Shown: piece by piece, positions 51,701 to 64,000 of the stretch | Layout: each line of letters opens with the position of its first letter | How positions within the stretch are numbered: the first letter of the stretch is position 1 | Assembly (NCBI RefSeq): GCF_026342015.1 | Contig: NZ_JAPENL010000001.1 | Span: 2,790,001 to 2,854,000 of the forward strand | Direction: 5' to 3' | Source: Micromonospora lupini | Lineage (GTDB): Bacteria > Actinomycetota > Actinomycetes > Mycobacteriales > Micromonosporaceae | DNA: 64,000 nucleotides | Made by a program: the position numbers and the translations under genes | Notes under the pieces: generated by a model | Told to the model about the DNA's origin: nothing | Databases searched by the model: none | Seen by the model: the letters and a program-made list of their open reading frames with translations, nothing else

Positions 51701-54700
51701 GCCGGAGACGAAGCTCTGGGCCTCGGCGGTGATGTCCCGGACGGCCGGCCGGGACCCGGTCTGGACGGTTATCACGTCACTGCGCATACGTCGCATTCTG
51801 CCGCAGCGGCCCGGGAGCCTCGGCGCCTGGGGAAAGAAGCGCCGTAGCGCTAAGTTACCGAAGGGTACCTGTGTTCAGCATCGCGTCCGGGGGACCTAGA
51901 CGTGACGACGGGTGCCACCAGGGGGCAGGATGGCGCTAGAGACCTATCCCACACACAACCGAGGGAACGCCTGTGGCTACGGAACGCAAGCGCCCGGTGA
52001 TCAGCGACGGCCTACCGAGCCAGCTTCCGGACATCGACCCTGAAGAGACAAGCGAATGGGTCGAGTCGCTTGACGGTGTCATCGACGATCGCGGTGCCAA
52101 ACGCGCCCGCTACGTCATGCTGCGCCTGCTGGAGCGGGCCCGCGAGCGCCAGGTCGGGGTTCCGCCCCTGACCACCACCGACTACATCAACACCATCCCG
52201 CCGGAGCAGGAACCCTGGTTCCCGGGTGACGAGCACGTCGAGCGGCGCATCCGGGCGTACGTCAGGTGGAACGCCGCGATGCTCGTGCACCGGGCGCAGC
52301 GCCCGGAGATCGGCGTCGGCGGGCACATCTCCACCTTCGCCAGCTCGGCGTCGCTCTACGAGGTGGGCTTCAACCACTTCTTCCGGGGCAAGAACCACCC
52401 GGGCGGCGGCGACCAGATCTACTACCAGGGTCACGCCTCCCCCGGCATGTACGCGCGGGCGTTCCTGGAGGGGCGGCTCAGCGAGCACCAGCTCGACGGG
52501 TTCCGTCAGGAGCTGTCGCACCCGGGCGGCGGGCTGCCGTCGTACCCGCACCCGCGGCTGATGTCGGACTTCTGGGAGTTCCCCACCGTCTCGATGGGCC
52601 TCGGCGGGCTGAACGCGATCTACCAGGCCCGGTTCAACAGGTACCTCCAGCACCGCGGCATCAAGGACACCTCGCAGCAGCACGTGTGGGCATTCCTCGG
52701 CGACGGCGAGATGGACGAGCCGGAGACGCTTGGCGCGATCGGTGTGGCCGCCCGCGAGGAGCTGGACAACCTCACCTTCGTGATCAACTGCAACCTGCAG
52801 CGGCTGGACGGCCCGGTCCGGGGCAACGGCAAGGTCATGCAGGAGCTGGAGTCGTTCTTCCGGGGCGCCGGCTGGAACGTGATCAAGGTGGTCTGGGGCC
52901 GTGAGTGGGACCCGCTGCTCGCCGCGGACACCGACGGCGCGCTTGTCAACCTCATGAACACCACGACCGACGGTGACTACCAGACCTACAAGGCGGAGTC
53001 CGGCGCGTACGTGCGGGAGCACTTCTTCGGTCGGGACGCCCGGACCCGCAAGATGGTCGAGCCGCTGAGCGACGACGAGATCTGGAACCTCAAGCGGGGT
53101 GGGCACGACTACCGCAAGCTCTACGCGGCCTACAAGGCGGCCACCGAGCACACCGGTCAGCCGACTGTCATCCTGGCGAAGACGATCAAGGGCTGGACGC
53201 TCGGCTCGCACTTCGAGGGCCGCAACGCGACCCACCAGATGAAGAAGCTGACGCTTGAGGACTTGAAGACCTTCCGCGACCGGCTCTACCTGGACATCCC
53301 GGACAAGGCGCTGGAGGACAACCCCTACCTGCCGCCGTACTACCACCCGGGCGAGAAGTCCGAGGAGCTGGCGTACCTGAAGGAGCGCCGCGAGCAGCTC
53401 GGCGGCTACCTGCCGTCGCGGCGGACCAGCACCAAGCGGCTGACCATCCCCGGTCCGGAGCGGTTCGCCGACGTCAAGCGCGGCTCGGGCAAGCAGAAGG
53501 TGGCCACCACGATGGCCTTCGTCCGCCTGCTCAAGGACATCATGAAGGACAAGGAGTTCGGCAAGCGCTGGGTGCCGATCATCCCGGACGAGGCCCGCAC
53601 CTTCGGCCTCGACTCGATCTTCCCGACCGCGAAGATCTACTCCCCGCACGGGCAGCGCTACACCTCTGTCGACCGGGAGCTGTTCCTGTCGTACAAGGAG
53701 TCGACGACCGGGCAGATCCTGCACGAGGGCATCAACGAGGCCGGTTCGGTCGCCTCGTTCACCGCCGCGGGCTCGGCGTACGCCACCCACGACGAGCCGA
53801 TGATCCCGATGTACATCTTCTACTCGATGTTCGGGTTCCAGCGGACCGCCGACGGGCTGTGGGCGGCGGCCGACCAGATGGCGCGGGGCTTCCTGCTCGG
53901 CGCGACCGCGGGGCGGACGACGCTCAACGGTGAGGGCCTCCAGCACGAGGACGGCCACTCGCTGCTGATCGCCGCCACCAACCCGGCGGTGGTCGCGTAC
54001 GACCCGGCGTTCTCCTTCGAGATCGCGCACATCATGGAAGCCGGCCTGCACCGGATGTACGGGGACGCGCAGGAGAACGTCTTCTACTACCTGACGGTCT
54101 ACAACGAGCCGATCCTCCAGCCGGCCGAGCCGGCCGGGGTTGACGTGGAGGGCCTGCTCAAGGGCATCTACCGCTACTCCCCGGCGCCGCAGGTCGACGG
54201 CCCGAAGGCCAACGTCCTCGCCTCCGGCACGGGCATGCAGTGGGCGCTCAAGGCCCAGCAGCTGCTCGCCCAGGACTGGGGGGTGGCCGCCGACGTCTGG
54301 TCGGTGACCTCCTGGACCGAGCTGCGTCGCGACGCGGTGGAGACCGAGGAGTACAACCTGCTCAACCCGGGCGCCGAGGCCAAGGTGCCGTACATCGCGC
54401 AGAAGCTTGCCGACGCGGACGGGCCCAAGGTCGCGGTCAGCGACTGGATGCGCGCCGTACCGGACCTGATCGCCCGCTGGGTACCAGGCGACTACACGTC
54501 GCTGGGCACCGACGGCTTCGGGATGTCGGACACCCGGCACGCCCTGCGCCGGCACTTCCACGTCGACGCCGAGTCGATCGTGGTGGCCACGCTGCGGCAG
54601 CTCGCCCGCAGCGGCGCGCTGCCGGCCACCGTGCCGGCCGAGGCCGCCAAGAAGTACGCGATCGACGACGTCAACGCCGCCCCGGTCGGCGAGACCGGCG

Positions 54701-57700
54701 GCGACAGCTGATCCAGCACGATCGAGAAAGGGCCCGGCGCACCCCGCGCCGGGCCCTTCTTGGTGCACCCGCACCCTCGCTCCCGGCCCCGACCGACCGG
54801 GCGGACGGCGGGTGAGAAGGGAGCGGCGGCGCTCCGGGGCCCCTGGCGGAGGCCCGGGACCACCGCCGGGGGCGGGTGACGCCGGGAGCGGACGCGCTCG
54901 TCAGCCGACGGCGGCCAGGTCGGTGAGCCGGGCGAGCGAGTCCTCCAGGTCGGCGCCGACCCGGCGCAGGCCCAGGCGCAGCAGGGCCGCCTTGACCGGG
55001 CCGGCCGGCCAGCGGACCACGATGAGCCGCACGACCGTCCCACCCTCGTCGTCGTCCTCGGTGAGCTGGACGTAGATCTCGGTGCGCGCCTCCGCACGGG
55101 CACCGGCGCCCTTGGCCCGTTCCCGCCAGCCGATGAGTGTCGGCTCCTGATAGGCGATCACCTCGGCCTCATGCGCCGAACCGCGCCCCGCCTGGACCAG
55201 TTGCCGCCGCCCGAAGCCCTCTCCGGAGAGCACTTCGGCCGCGCGGACCCCCGCCAGCCAGGCCGGTAACTGCTCGGCCCGCTGTACGACGTCCCAGACC
55301 ACTTCCACCGGCGCCGCCACGTGCGCACTGCGTTCCACGAGGATCATTTCCGTCTTTCCTCCAGTGAGGACATCCCACGATATCGGCACTCTATGCGCTA
55401 AATCGGACTTACACGGACGGGTTGGGAAAAAGACACGCCGATCAACCATTGCGGATTGCGCCAACCCGGCCTATGGCGCATTCATCGACAGCGCCCTAGA
55501 GTCCCGAACACGTTTCACGTTCACCGGGAGGGCGCATGCCTGCCGCACCGATGCCCGAGTTCCCCACCGGCTTCCGCTGGGGCGTCTCCACGTCCGCCCA
55601 CCAGATCGAGGGCGCCGCCACGGCCGGCGGACGCGGACCGTCCATCTGGGACACCTTCGCGGACTCCCCCGGCCGGATCAGCGACGGCAGCAGCGGCGCG
55701 GTGGCCTGCGACCACTACCACCGGCACACCGAGGACGTCGCGCTGCTGGCCGGGCTGGGCGTCGACGCGTACCGGTTCTCCATCGCCTGGCCCCGGGTGC
55801 AGCCCCGCGGCAGCGGCGCGGCCAACGCCGCCGGCCTGGACTTCTACGACCGCCTGGTCGACGACCTGCTGGCCGCCGGCATCGACCCGGTGGCCACCCT
55901 GTACCACTGGGACCTGCCCCAACCCCTCGAGGACGCCGGTGGCTGGCTCAATCGCGACACCGCAGCCCGCTTCGCCGAGTACGCCGACCTGACCGCCGCC
56001 CGCCTCGGCGACCGCGTCAAGCTGTGGATCACCCTCAACGAGCCGTTCATCCACATGAGCCTCGGCTACGGCATGGGCGTGCACGCCCCCGGCCAGATGT
56101 TGCTCTTCGACGCCTTTCCCGCCGCCCACCACCAGCTGCTCGGGCACGGCCTCGCGGTCGCCGCGCTGCGCGCCAACAGCGCCAGCCCGGTGGCGATCGC
56201 CAACAACTACTCGCCGGTGCGGGTGCTCGGCGACAGCGACGCCGACCGGGCCGCCGGCGCCGCGTACGAGGCGCTGCACAACAGGCTCTTCACCGACCCA
56301 CTGCTCGGCCGCGGCTACCCGGAGCTGCCCGGCCTCGACCCGAGCGTCGTCCACCCCGGCGACCTCGACGTCATCGCCGCGCCGATCGACGTGCTGGGGG
56401 TCAACTACTACAACCCCACAGGCGTACGGGCCGCCGAGGAGGGCTCGCCGCTGCCGTTCGACCTGGTGCCGCTGGACGGCTACCCGCGTACCGCCTTCGA
56501 CTGGCCGGTCGCCCCCGACGGGCTGCGCGAACTACTCGGCTGGCTCCACGACACGTACGGCGACGCGCTGCCGCCCATCGAGATCACCGAGAGCGGCTGC
56601 GCGTACGACGACGTGCCGGACGCGCACGGGCAGGTGGCGGACCCGGACCGGATCGCGTACCTCGACGGGCACCTGCGGGCACTCCGGGCCGCCATCGACG
56701 ACGGGGTGGACGTGCGCGGGTACTTCGTCTGGTCGCTGCTGGACAACTGGGAGTGGGCCGAGGGGTTCACCAAGCGCTTCGGTCTGGTGCACGTCGACTA
56801 CGCCACCCAGCGGCGTACGCCGAAGTCGTCGTACACCTGGTTGCGGGACATGCTCGCGGCCTCTCGGGACGGGTCGGCGCGGTGACCACCCTCGACCCGA
56901 CGCCGGCGGCGCTGCCGGCGGCGCTCGCCGAACCGACGGTGCCGGTGCGGCGCGGCTGGATCGGTCTGGTCTTCGCGGCCAACCTCGGCGTGTGGATGGC
57001 GTTCTTCACCCCGATCCAGGTGCTGCTGCCGCAGCAGATCGAGCGGATCGCGCCCGGCGACAAGGAGACCATGCTGGCAGTGGTCACCGGCCTGGGCGCG
57101 TTGGCCGCGGTGCTGGCCAACCCCCTGGCGGGCGCGCTGTCCGACCGGACCTGCCTGCGGATCCTCGGCCGGGAGTTCGGCCGGCGGCACGTCTGGACCG
57201 CGGGCGGCGCGGTGCTCGGCGCGGCGGCGCTGGTGCTGCTCGCCCAGCAACGGACCATCCTCGGGGTAGCCGTCGGGTGGGTCGCCGCCCAGGTCTGCTT
57301 CAACGCGATGCTTGCCAGCCTCACCGCCGCCATCCCCGACCGGGTTCCGGTGGTGCAGCGTGGCGCGGTCTCCGGCTGGGTGGGCATCCCGCAGGCACTC
57401 GGGCTGGTGCTCGGCGCGGTGCTGGTCACCGCCGTCGTCACCGGCAACGCCGCCGGCTACCTGGCCGTCGCGGTGGCCATCCTGCTGCTGTCGCTGCCGT
57501 TCGCGCTGCTCACCCCAGACGACCGACTGCCCCGCGCACACCGGCCGGCGTTGCGGGCGCGGGCGCTGTTCGCCTCGATGTGGATCAGCCCGCGCCGGCA
57601 CCCGGACTTCGCCTGGGCGTGGATCACCCGGTTCCTGGTCCAGCTCGGCAACGCGCTGGGCACCCTCTACCTGCTGTACTTCCTCACCGACGGGGTGCGC

Positions 57701-60700
57701 CACCCCGACCCCGAGGGCGGCCTGCTGGTGCTGATCCTGCTCTACACGCTCGGCATGATGCTGACCGCTGTGGTCGCCGGTCGACTGTCGGACCGCTCCG
57801 GGCGGCGCAAGGTCTACGTGATCGTCTCCGGCCTGATCATGGCGGTGGCGGCGCTGCTGCTCGCCATCGCGCCGGTCTGGTCGATGGCGATCGTCGCCGC
57901 CCTGCTGCTCGGCGCCGGTTACGGCGTCTACCTCGCGGTGGACGCCGCACTGATCACCCAGGTGCTGCCCCGGGCCACCGACCGCGCCAAGGACCTGGGC
58001 GTGATCAACATTGCCAACTCGGCGCCGCAGGTGCTCGGCCCGGCGCTCTCCGCCCCGCTCGTCGTCCACCTCGGCGGCTACCCGACGCTCTACGCCGTCA
58101 CCGCCGCGGTCACCCTGGTCGGCAGCGCGCTCGTCGTCAAGATCCGCTCGGTCCCCTGACTCAGGGGGCCGTGGCCGAATCCCGTCGACGGTCGCCGTAG
58201 GCTGGGGGCGTGACGGTACGTGTGCGCTTCGCCCCCTCCCCGACCGGTATGTTCCACGTCGGCGGCGCCCGCTCGGCGCTGCAGAACTGGATCTACGCCA
58301 AGCAGCAGGGCGGGGTGTTCGTGCTGCGCATCGAGGACACCGACGCGGCCCGCAACAAGCCCGAGTGGACCGAGGGCATCCTCTCCGCGCTGGACTGGAT
58401 CGGCATCTCCCGGGGCAGCTACGAGGGGCCCTACTTCCAGTCGGCGAACGCGGGCGAGCACCGGGCCGCCGCCACCCGGCTCTACGAGTCGGGTCGGGCC
58501 TACTACTGCGACTGCACCCGCGAGGACGTGCAGGCCCGCACCGGCTCGCAGTACCAGGGCTACGACGGCTACCACCGCGACCTCGGCCTCGGCCCGGGGC
58601 CGGGGCACGCGCTGCGCTTCCGTACGCCCGACGAGGGTCTGACCGTCGTGGTGGACCTCATCCGCGGCGAGCCCACCTTCGAGAACAAGCTCATCGAGGA
58701 CTTCGTCATCGCCCGCGGCGACGGCTCGCCGGTCTTCCTGCTGGCCAATGTCGTGGACGACATGACCATGGGGATCACCCACGTGATCCGGGCCGAGGAG
58801 CACCTGCCCAACACCCCCAAGCAGCAGTTGCTCTGGGACGCCCTCGGGGTCAAGCCGCCGATCTGGGCGCACGTGCCCGTGGTGGTCAACGAGAAGCGGC
58901 AGAAGCTCTCCAAGCGCCGCGACAAGGTCGCCCTGGAGGCGTACCGCGACGAGGGCTACCTCGCCGGCGCGATGCGCAACTACCTGATGCTGCTCGGCTG
59001 GGCGCCGTCCGGCGACCGGGAGATCGTCGAGTGGTCGGTCATCGAGGACGAGTTCCGGCTGGAGGAGGTCAACCCCTCCCCCGCGTTCTTCGACGAGAAG
59101 AAGCTGCGCGCCTTCAACGGGGAGTACATCCGGGCGCTGCCGGTGGCCGAGTTCGTCGACGCCTGCCAGCCGTGGCTGACCGGCACCGGGACCATCGCGC
59201 CGCCGCCGTGGCAGCCGGAGGAGTTCGACGCCGACGCCTTCGCCGCCGTCGCACCGCTGGCGCAGACCCGACTCGCCGTGCTCAGCGAGATCGTGCCGAA
59301 CGTCGACTTCCTGTTCCTGGCCTCGCCGCTCATCGACGAGGCGGCGTGGACCAAGACGATGAAGGACGGCTCGGCCGACCTGCTGGACGCCGCCATCGCG
59401 GCGTTCGAGACGCTGGAGCCGTGGAACGCCGAGTCGCTGAAGTCGACGCTGGAGGCGGTCGGCGCCGAGCGCGGCCTCAAGCTCGGCAAGACGCAGGCAC
59501 CCGTCCGGGTCGCGGTCACCGGCCGCACCGTCGGCCTGCCGCTGTTCGAGTCGCTGGAGGTGCTCGGTCGCGAGCGCACCCTGACCCGTATGCGTGCGGC
59601 CCGGCTGCGCCTGGTCTGACCGGCCCGGCGGCGGGCCGGCGTCGTACCTGTGCGTCGCCGCCCTGATCAGCGCGCCCGGCTCCTGCGGCGGAACACCAGG
59701 CCGGCGGCGAGGGCGGCGAGCAGCACCAGGCCGCCGAGCGCCCAGAGCCACCAGCGGCCGCCGGAGGCCGACCGAACCGAGGGTGCCGGCACAACGGACT
59801 CCAATGAGCTGCCCGTCGGCGTCGATGACGGCCCGGCCGAGGGCGAGCCGGTCGGAGCGGCGCCGCCGGCCGAGGGCGAGCCGGTCGCAGCGGCGCCGCC
59901 GGCCGACGGCGTGGCGGTCGGATCGGCGGCGGTGCCGCTGGTGAGGGTGAACCGGACCTCGCCCTTGATCGGGTGGCCGTCGCTTGACGCGAGTTGGTAG
60001 CCGACGATGTAGAGCCCCGCCGCGCCGGGCGTGAACGGCACGCGCACCCGGCTGCCGTCGAAGGTCGGCCGCCCGCCGGCGACCACATTGTCCGGCCCGG
60101 TTATTGTGATCTTCGTCGTAGCGGGGGCCGGCTTGGCCAGGAACCGAAGCTCGACCCGGGCGGGCGCGGTGGCCACCCGGGCGCCGTCGCGCGGATTGCT
60201 GCCGGTCAGTGAGTTGTGCGCGGCCGCCGGTGTCGCCGGGGCCAGCAACGACACACCGAACGCCACGCCGAGCACCACTGGCACGACCCGTGCCAATCGT
60301 GTAACCCTGCCCCCCATGAACCCCTCCGTAAGGGTACGATCCGCCCGCTGATCAAAACAGCTCCTCATTAGTCGAGCAGAGATCGCAGATAGTTCCAAAT
60401 ACTGTTCCACTAGCTGCAATTCATCGACGTTCTGCGGAGTCTGTGAGAGTGGGCCCGACCGCCCGGTCGGTGTCGTCACCGGCCGACCGACCCGGACGTC
60501 ACGACGAAGCCATCCATCGAACGGGGCGAGGAGGCGGGATGGTCCGACAGATGAGGCGCTGGGCCGCCGTGCTGGCGGGCACGCTGGCGGCGGCAGTGCT
60601 GGTGCTCGGCGCCGCCGGCCCGGCCAGCGCGGCGCCCAAGCCGGCACCCGCCGGTGTGGACATCACCGGCGAAGGGCTGACCGAGCCGCTGCGGCTCCGG

Positions 60701-63700
60701 TCGGAAACCCAGCCCGCACACGTGATGGCGGTCGTCGACCAGGTCAACTTCTTCGCTCGTACCGGCATGCCGACCGGGCCGAAGGCGGCCGACCTCGGTC
60801 CGAAGTACACGGTGGTGGTGCTCGCCGGTGAGACGCCGAAGCAGACGTACGACCTCTACCCCAAGGCGGCCGGTGGACCGCGCGTCTATCGACCGGCCAA
60901 GCAGCCGGACGGTCGCAAGACCAGCGCCGGCTGGTTCCTCGGCCGGCTCAGCATGTCCGAGACGCTGCGCACCGCAGGAGTGCCGCTGGAGCGGCAGTTC
61001 GACACGGTCAGCGGCGGCGTGGGCGGCGGCGAGCGTGTCCTTCCGGAGGACACGATGGACCCTGCCCGGGACATCGATGAAGCGCTCGGCGAGTTGCAGC
61101 GGCTGCTGTTGCTCAACGTCGCGGTGATGCTGACCATCACTGTCGGTCTCGCCGGGATCGCCCTGCTGATCCGTCGCCGGACCCGCTGACCTCGGGCAGC
61201 GGGTCAGACCAGCCGTCGCGCGGTCAGCACCAGCCGTCGCGCGGTCAGCACCGGCCGTCGCGCGGTCAGCACCAGCCGTCGCGCGGTCAGCACCAGCGGC
61301 GCGGCGGGCGCTCCCGGCGGGTGGCCCGCTGACGCGGCCGGACCGGGCCGTGCCGGTGCGCACCGGCCCACCCGGGCAGGTCGCTTCGGCAGCCGGTGAC
61401 GTCGTCCGGCTCGGGCGGCGCCGGCTCGGCGGCCCGTTGACGTGGCACGGCCACGTCGTCGTCGGCCCACTCGGTCGGACGGCCGCCTGTCGACTCCGCC
61501 GGGTGCGCCGGCGCCCCGCCGACCGGCCGGCGCGGCTTGCCCGCCGTCTGTGGGTCGTGGTGCCCCAGCCGGCAGGGCTCGCCCTGGGCGCAGCCGTGCT
61601 CGGCCTCCCCGTGCGCCATCCCCGGTCTCCTCACGCTCGCACTCACGCGCGGGGGCGCTCCCCCCGACGTGCCCTGCCACCGTACTGGCCGGGACCGACG
61701 GCCTGTGCACGGCGTACCCGGCGTCAGCGCGTCGTAACGGGTGCGGGCCCAGCCGTGGCGGGGCGGCCGCACCGGCGGCGGACCATCGGCGAACCGGTGG
61801 GCGAAGCGCTGGTCCGCCCAGCGCACCATTGAGTGGCCGAAGGCCACCGAGAAGCCGAGATAGGCGGCGGCCAGACCGTGACTGACCCCGGCGGTCACGC
61901 CACCGCGCAGATCGATCACCGACGCGGCGAGCAGTGCCAGATCGACGAGCGGTACGCAGACCAGCAGCGCCGCGCCGAGTCGTGGACGGCGCAGCGGATA
62001 GCGGGCCACCAGCCCGGCGCCGAGCAGCACCCAGCGTGATCCGCTCCCGGACCGGCCCTCCCGGGCCGCTTACCGGTGCCGACGTGGATGGCCTGCTCAC
62101 GACGTGTCAGGCTAGGGCGGTGAGTACGCCAGACGGTGGGGAGTTGGCGGCCACGCTGCGCCGGATCGAGCGTTCGGCGGGAGCGTTGGCCACCGCCAGC
62201 GTGGCCCGGATGGACGAGACGCTGCCGTGGTTCCGCGCCCTGCCTGCCGACCAACGCTCCTGGGTGATGCTCGTGGCCCAGGCGGGCGCCCGGTCGCTTG
62301 TGCAGTGGCTGCAGGACGGCGGCGGCACTGCGGACAGCACCCAGGAGGTCTCCGACGACGTCTTCGACGCCGCTCCGCAGGCGCTGGCCCGGTCGATCAC
62401 CCTCCAGCAGACCGTGGCGTTGATAAAGGTGACCATCGACGTCGTCGAGGAGCAGGTGTCGCAACTGGCCGCCGAGGGCGAGGAGCAGTTGCTGCGCGAG
62501 GCGGTGCTGCGCTTCTCCCGGGAGATCGCGTTCGCCGCCGCCCGGGTGTACGCGCGGGCCGCCGAGTCGCGCGGCGCGTGGGACGCCCGGTTGCAGGCTC
62601 TCCTGGTCGACGCGCTGCTGCGCGGTGACTCACCTGACGTCCTGGCGAGCCGGGCCGCCGCCCTGGGCTGGGCGGACGCGCCGCCGGTCGCGGTGGCGGT
62701 CGGCCGTTCCCCCGGCGGGGAGGTCTCCGCCGTACTGCACGTGGTGTACCGGCAGGCGCGGCGGATCGGCGTCGAGGTGATCGGCGGGGTGCACGGCGAC
62801 CGGTTGGTGATCGTGTTGGGCGGCGCGGCGGATCCGCTCAGCGCCACCGGCAAGCTGCTGGACGCTTTCGGTGACGGCCCGGTGGTGGTCGGTCCGGCCG
62901 TACCCAGTCTGGACGAGGCGACGGAGTCGGCGCGGGCCGCGCTGTCCGGCTTCCGGGCGGCGCCGGCGTGGCCGACCGCCCCCCGGCCGGTGCCGGCCGC
63001 GGACCTGTTGCCGGAGCGGGCCCTCGCCGGCGACGCGGAGGCCCGGCGCCGGTTGCGCCACGACGTGTACGCGACGCTTGTGCGCGCCGGTGGCGAACTG
63101 CTGGAGACCCTGGACGCCTTCCTGGCCGCCGGTGGCACGCTGGAGAGCGCGGCGCGGGCGCTGTTCGTGCACCCGAACACGGTGCGGTACCGGTTGCGCC
63201 GCATCGCCGAGGTGACCGGCTTCTCGCCGCTGTCACCCCGGGACGCGTTCGCCCTCCAGGTGGCGTTGACAGTCGGTCGGCTCGATCCGGTGGTACCTGT
63301 GGCAACTGCGGTCCCGACCCAGACATTGACCCCGGCCGCCCGGAAATCCTCCCAAAGCAGTGATGATCCCCGCCGATCTTTGTGAGAAACCTCCAAAGGT
63401 TCTAGTGCGGTTTGGTCGGCCTCGGCACAGCGCCAGCCACGCGTATCCGGGAGAGTCATAGGCGTGCTCGCCGTACTTAGTCCCGGCCAGGGTTCCCAGA
63501 AACCCGGCTTCCTGACCCCCTGGCTCGACCTGACCGGCACCGAGGCGCGACTGCGTGACTGGTCGGCGTTGGCCGGGGTCGACCTGCTGCACCTGGGCAC
63601 CGCCGCCGACGCCGACGAGATCAGGGACACCGCCCGCACCCAGCCTCTGCTGGTCGCCGCGGCCCTGCTCGCGGCCGAGCACCTGCCGCTGGACGGCGTC

Positions 63701-64000
63701 GCGCTCACCGCCGGCCACAGCGTCGGCGAGTTGGGTGCCGCCGCCCTGGCCGGTGTGCTGTCGGCCGACGCCGCGATCACCCTGGCCGGCGTACGCGGCC
63801 GGGAGATGGCCGCCGCGTGCGCGCTGGAGCCGACCGGAATGGCCGCGGTGCTCGGTGGCGACCCCGACGAGGTGATCGCCGCGATCGAGGCGAACGGGCT
63901 GTACCCGGCCAACCGCAACGGCGCCGGCCAGATCGTCGCCGCGGGCGCCCTGGACGGGCTCGACAAGCTCGCCGCCGAGCCGCCCGCCCGGACCCGGATC

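Overview
The window looks like an actinomycete chromosome of the Micromonosporaceae type: high GC, frequent GTG starts with GGAGG-type ribosome sites, WhiB, PucR and DUF3052 proteins, and an ahpE / DUF3052 / aceE / fasR-like / fabD gene order also found in other actinobacteria. It holds two parts. Positions 1 to about 47,136 are one end of an integrated mobile element, most likely an integrative conjugative element: T4SS-like small membrane proteins and a DUF2637 membrane protein are seen, and no phage virion genes. Positions 47,137 to 64,000 are chromosome. The junction is a tyrosine integrase (45,934-46,875) next to the 3' end of a chromosomal tRNA-Val(TAC) (47,137-47,208). The other end of the element lies left of the window.

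Layout of the element. 1-3.8 kb, minus strand: glycine-rich and DUF2637 membrane proteins of a probable conjugation region. 3.9-5.0 kb, plus strand: a helix-turn-helix protein and small genes. 5.0-22.5 kb, minus strand: tightly packed operons of small mostly unknown proteins with a NUDT9-like Nudix hydrolase, a UvrD/Rep helicase, a DUF6573 protein, two tandem membrane paralogues and a Pycsar-effector-like membrane protein. 22.6-24.4 kb, plus strand: a small regulator and a replication-initiator-like protein whose gene carries six 21-bp iteron-like repeats. 24.6-29.9 kb, plus strand: a RING plus TerD-like protein, a GRDP-like protein, an APH-like kinase and a DUF4065 toxin-antitoxin pair. 30.25-35.83 kb: a dense array of 35 recognisable tRNA genes covering all 20 amino acids and an initiator-type tRNA, with a complete-looking RNase P RNA gene (rnpB) inside it, plus two embedded protein genes (a helix-turn-helix protein and an HNH endonuclease). 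36-45.9 kb, plus strand: operons including a YkgJ-like cysteine-cluster protein, a DUF6884 plus TGT/DpdA-like protein, a polynucleotide-kinase-like P-loop protein, a HAD phosphatase of the RNA-repair type, WhiB and a second Nudix protein.

Most operons of the element start at the same promoter/operator module. It has a CTTGGTAG half-site just upstream of a -35 box, a TAACTT-type -10, and an inverted pair of half-sites over the -10/start region. Half-site spacings are fixed at 17 and usually 40 bp across about 30 kb, which implies one regulator controlling the whole cargo.

Taken together, the element carries what looks like a tRNA supply and maintenance kit: a full tRNA set, its own tRNA-processing ribozyme RNA, a split kinase/phosphatase pair like T4 Pnkp, and a base-exchange-like enzyme. 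This combined reading is inference, but each part is visible in the sequence. The chromosomal part encodes peroxiredoxin AhpE, DUF3052, a fused E1 dehydrogenase, MarR, YjbQ, pyruvate dehydrogenase AceE, an SRPBCC protein, a GH1 glucosidase with an MFS transporter, GltX, a CopC-domain protein, a frameshifted membrane protein, a FasR-like regulator and FabD (cut by the window end).
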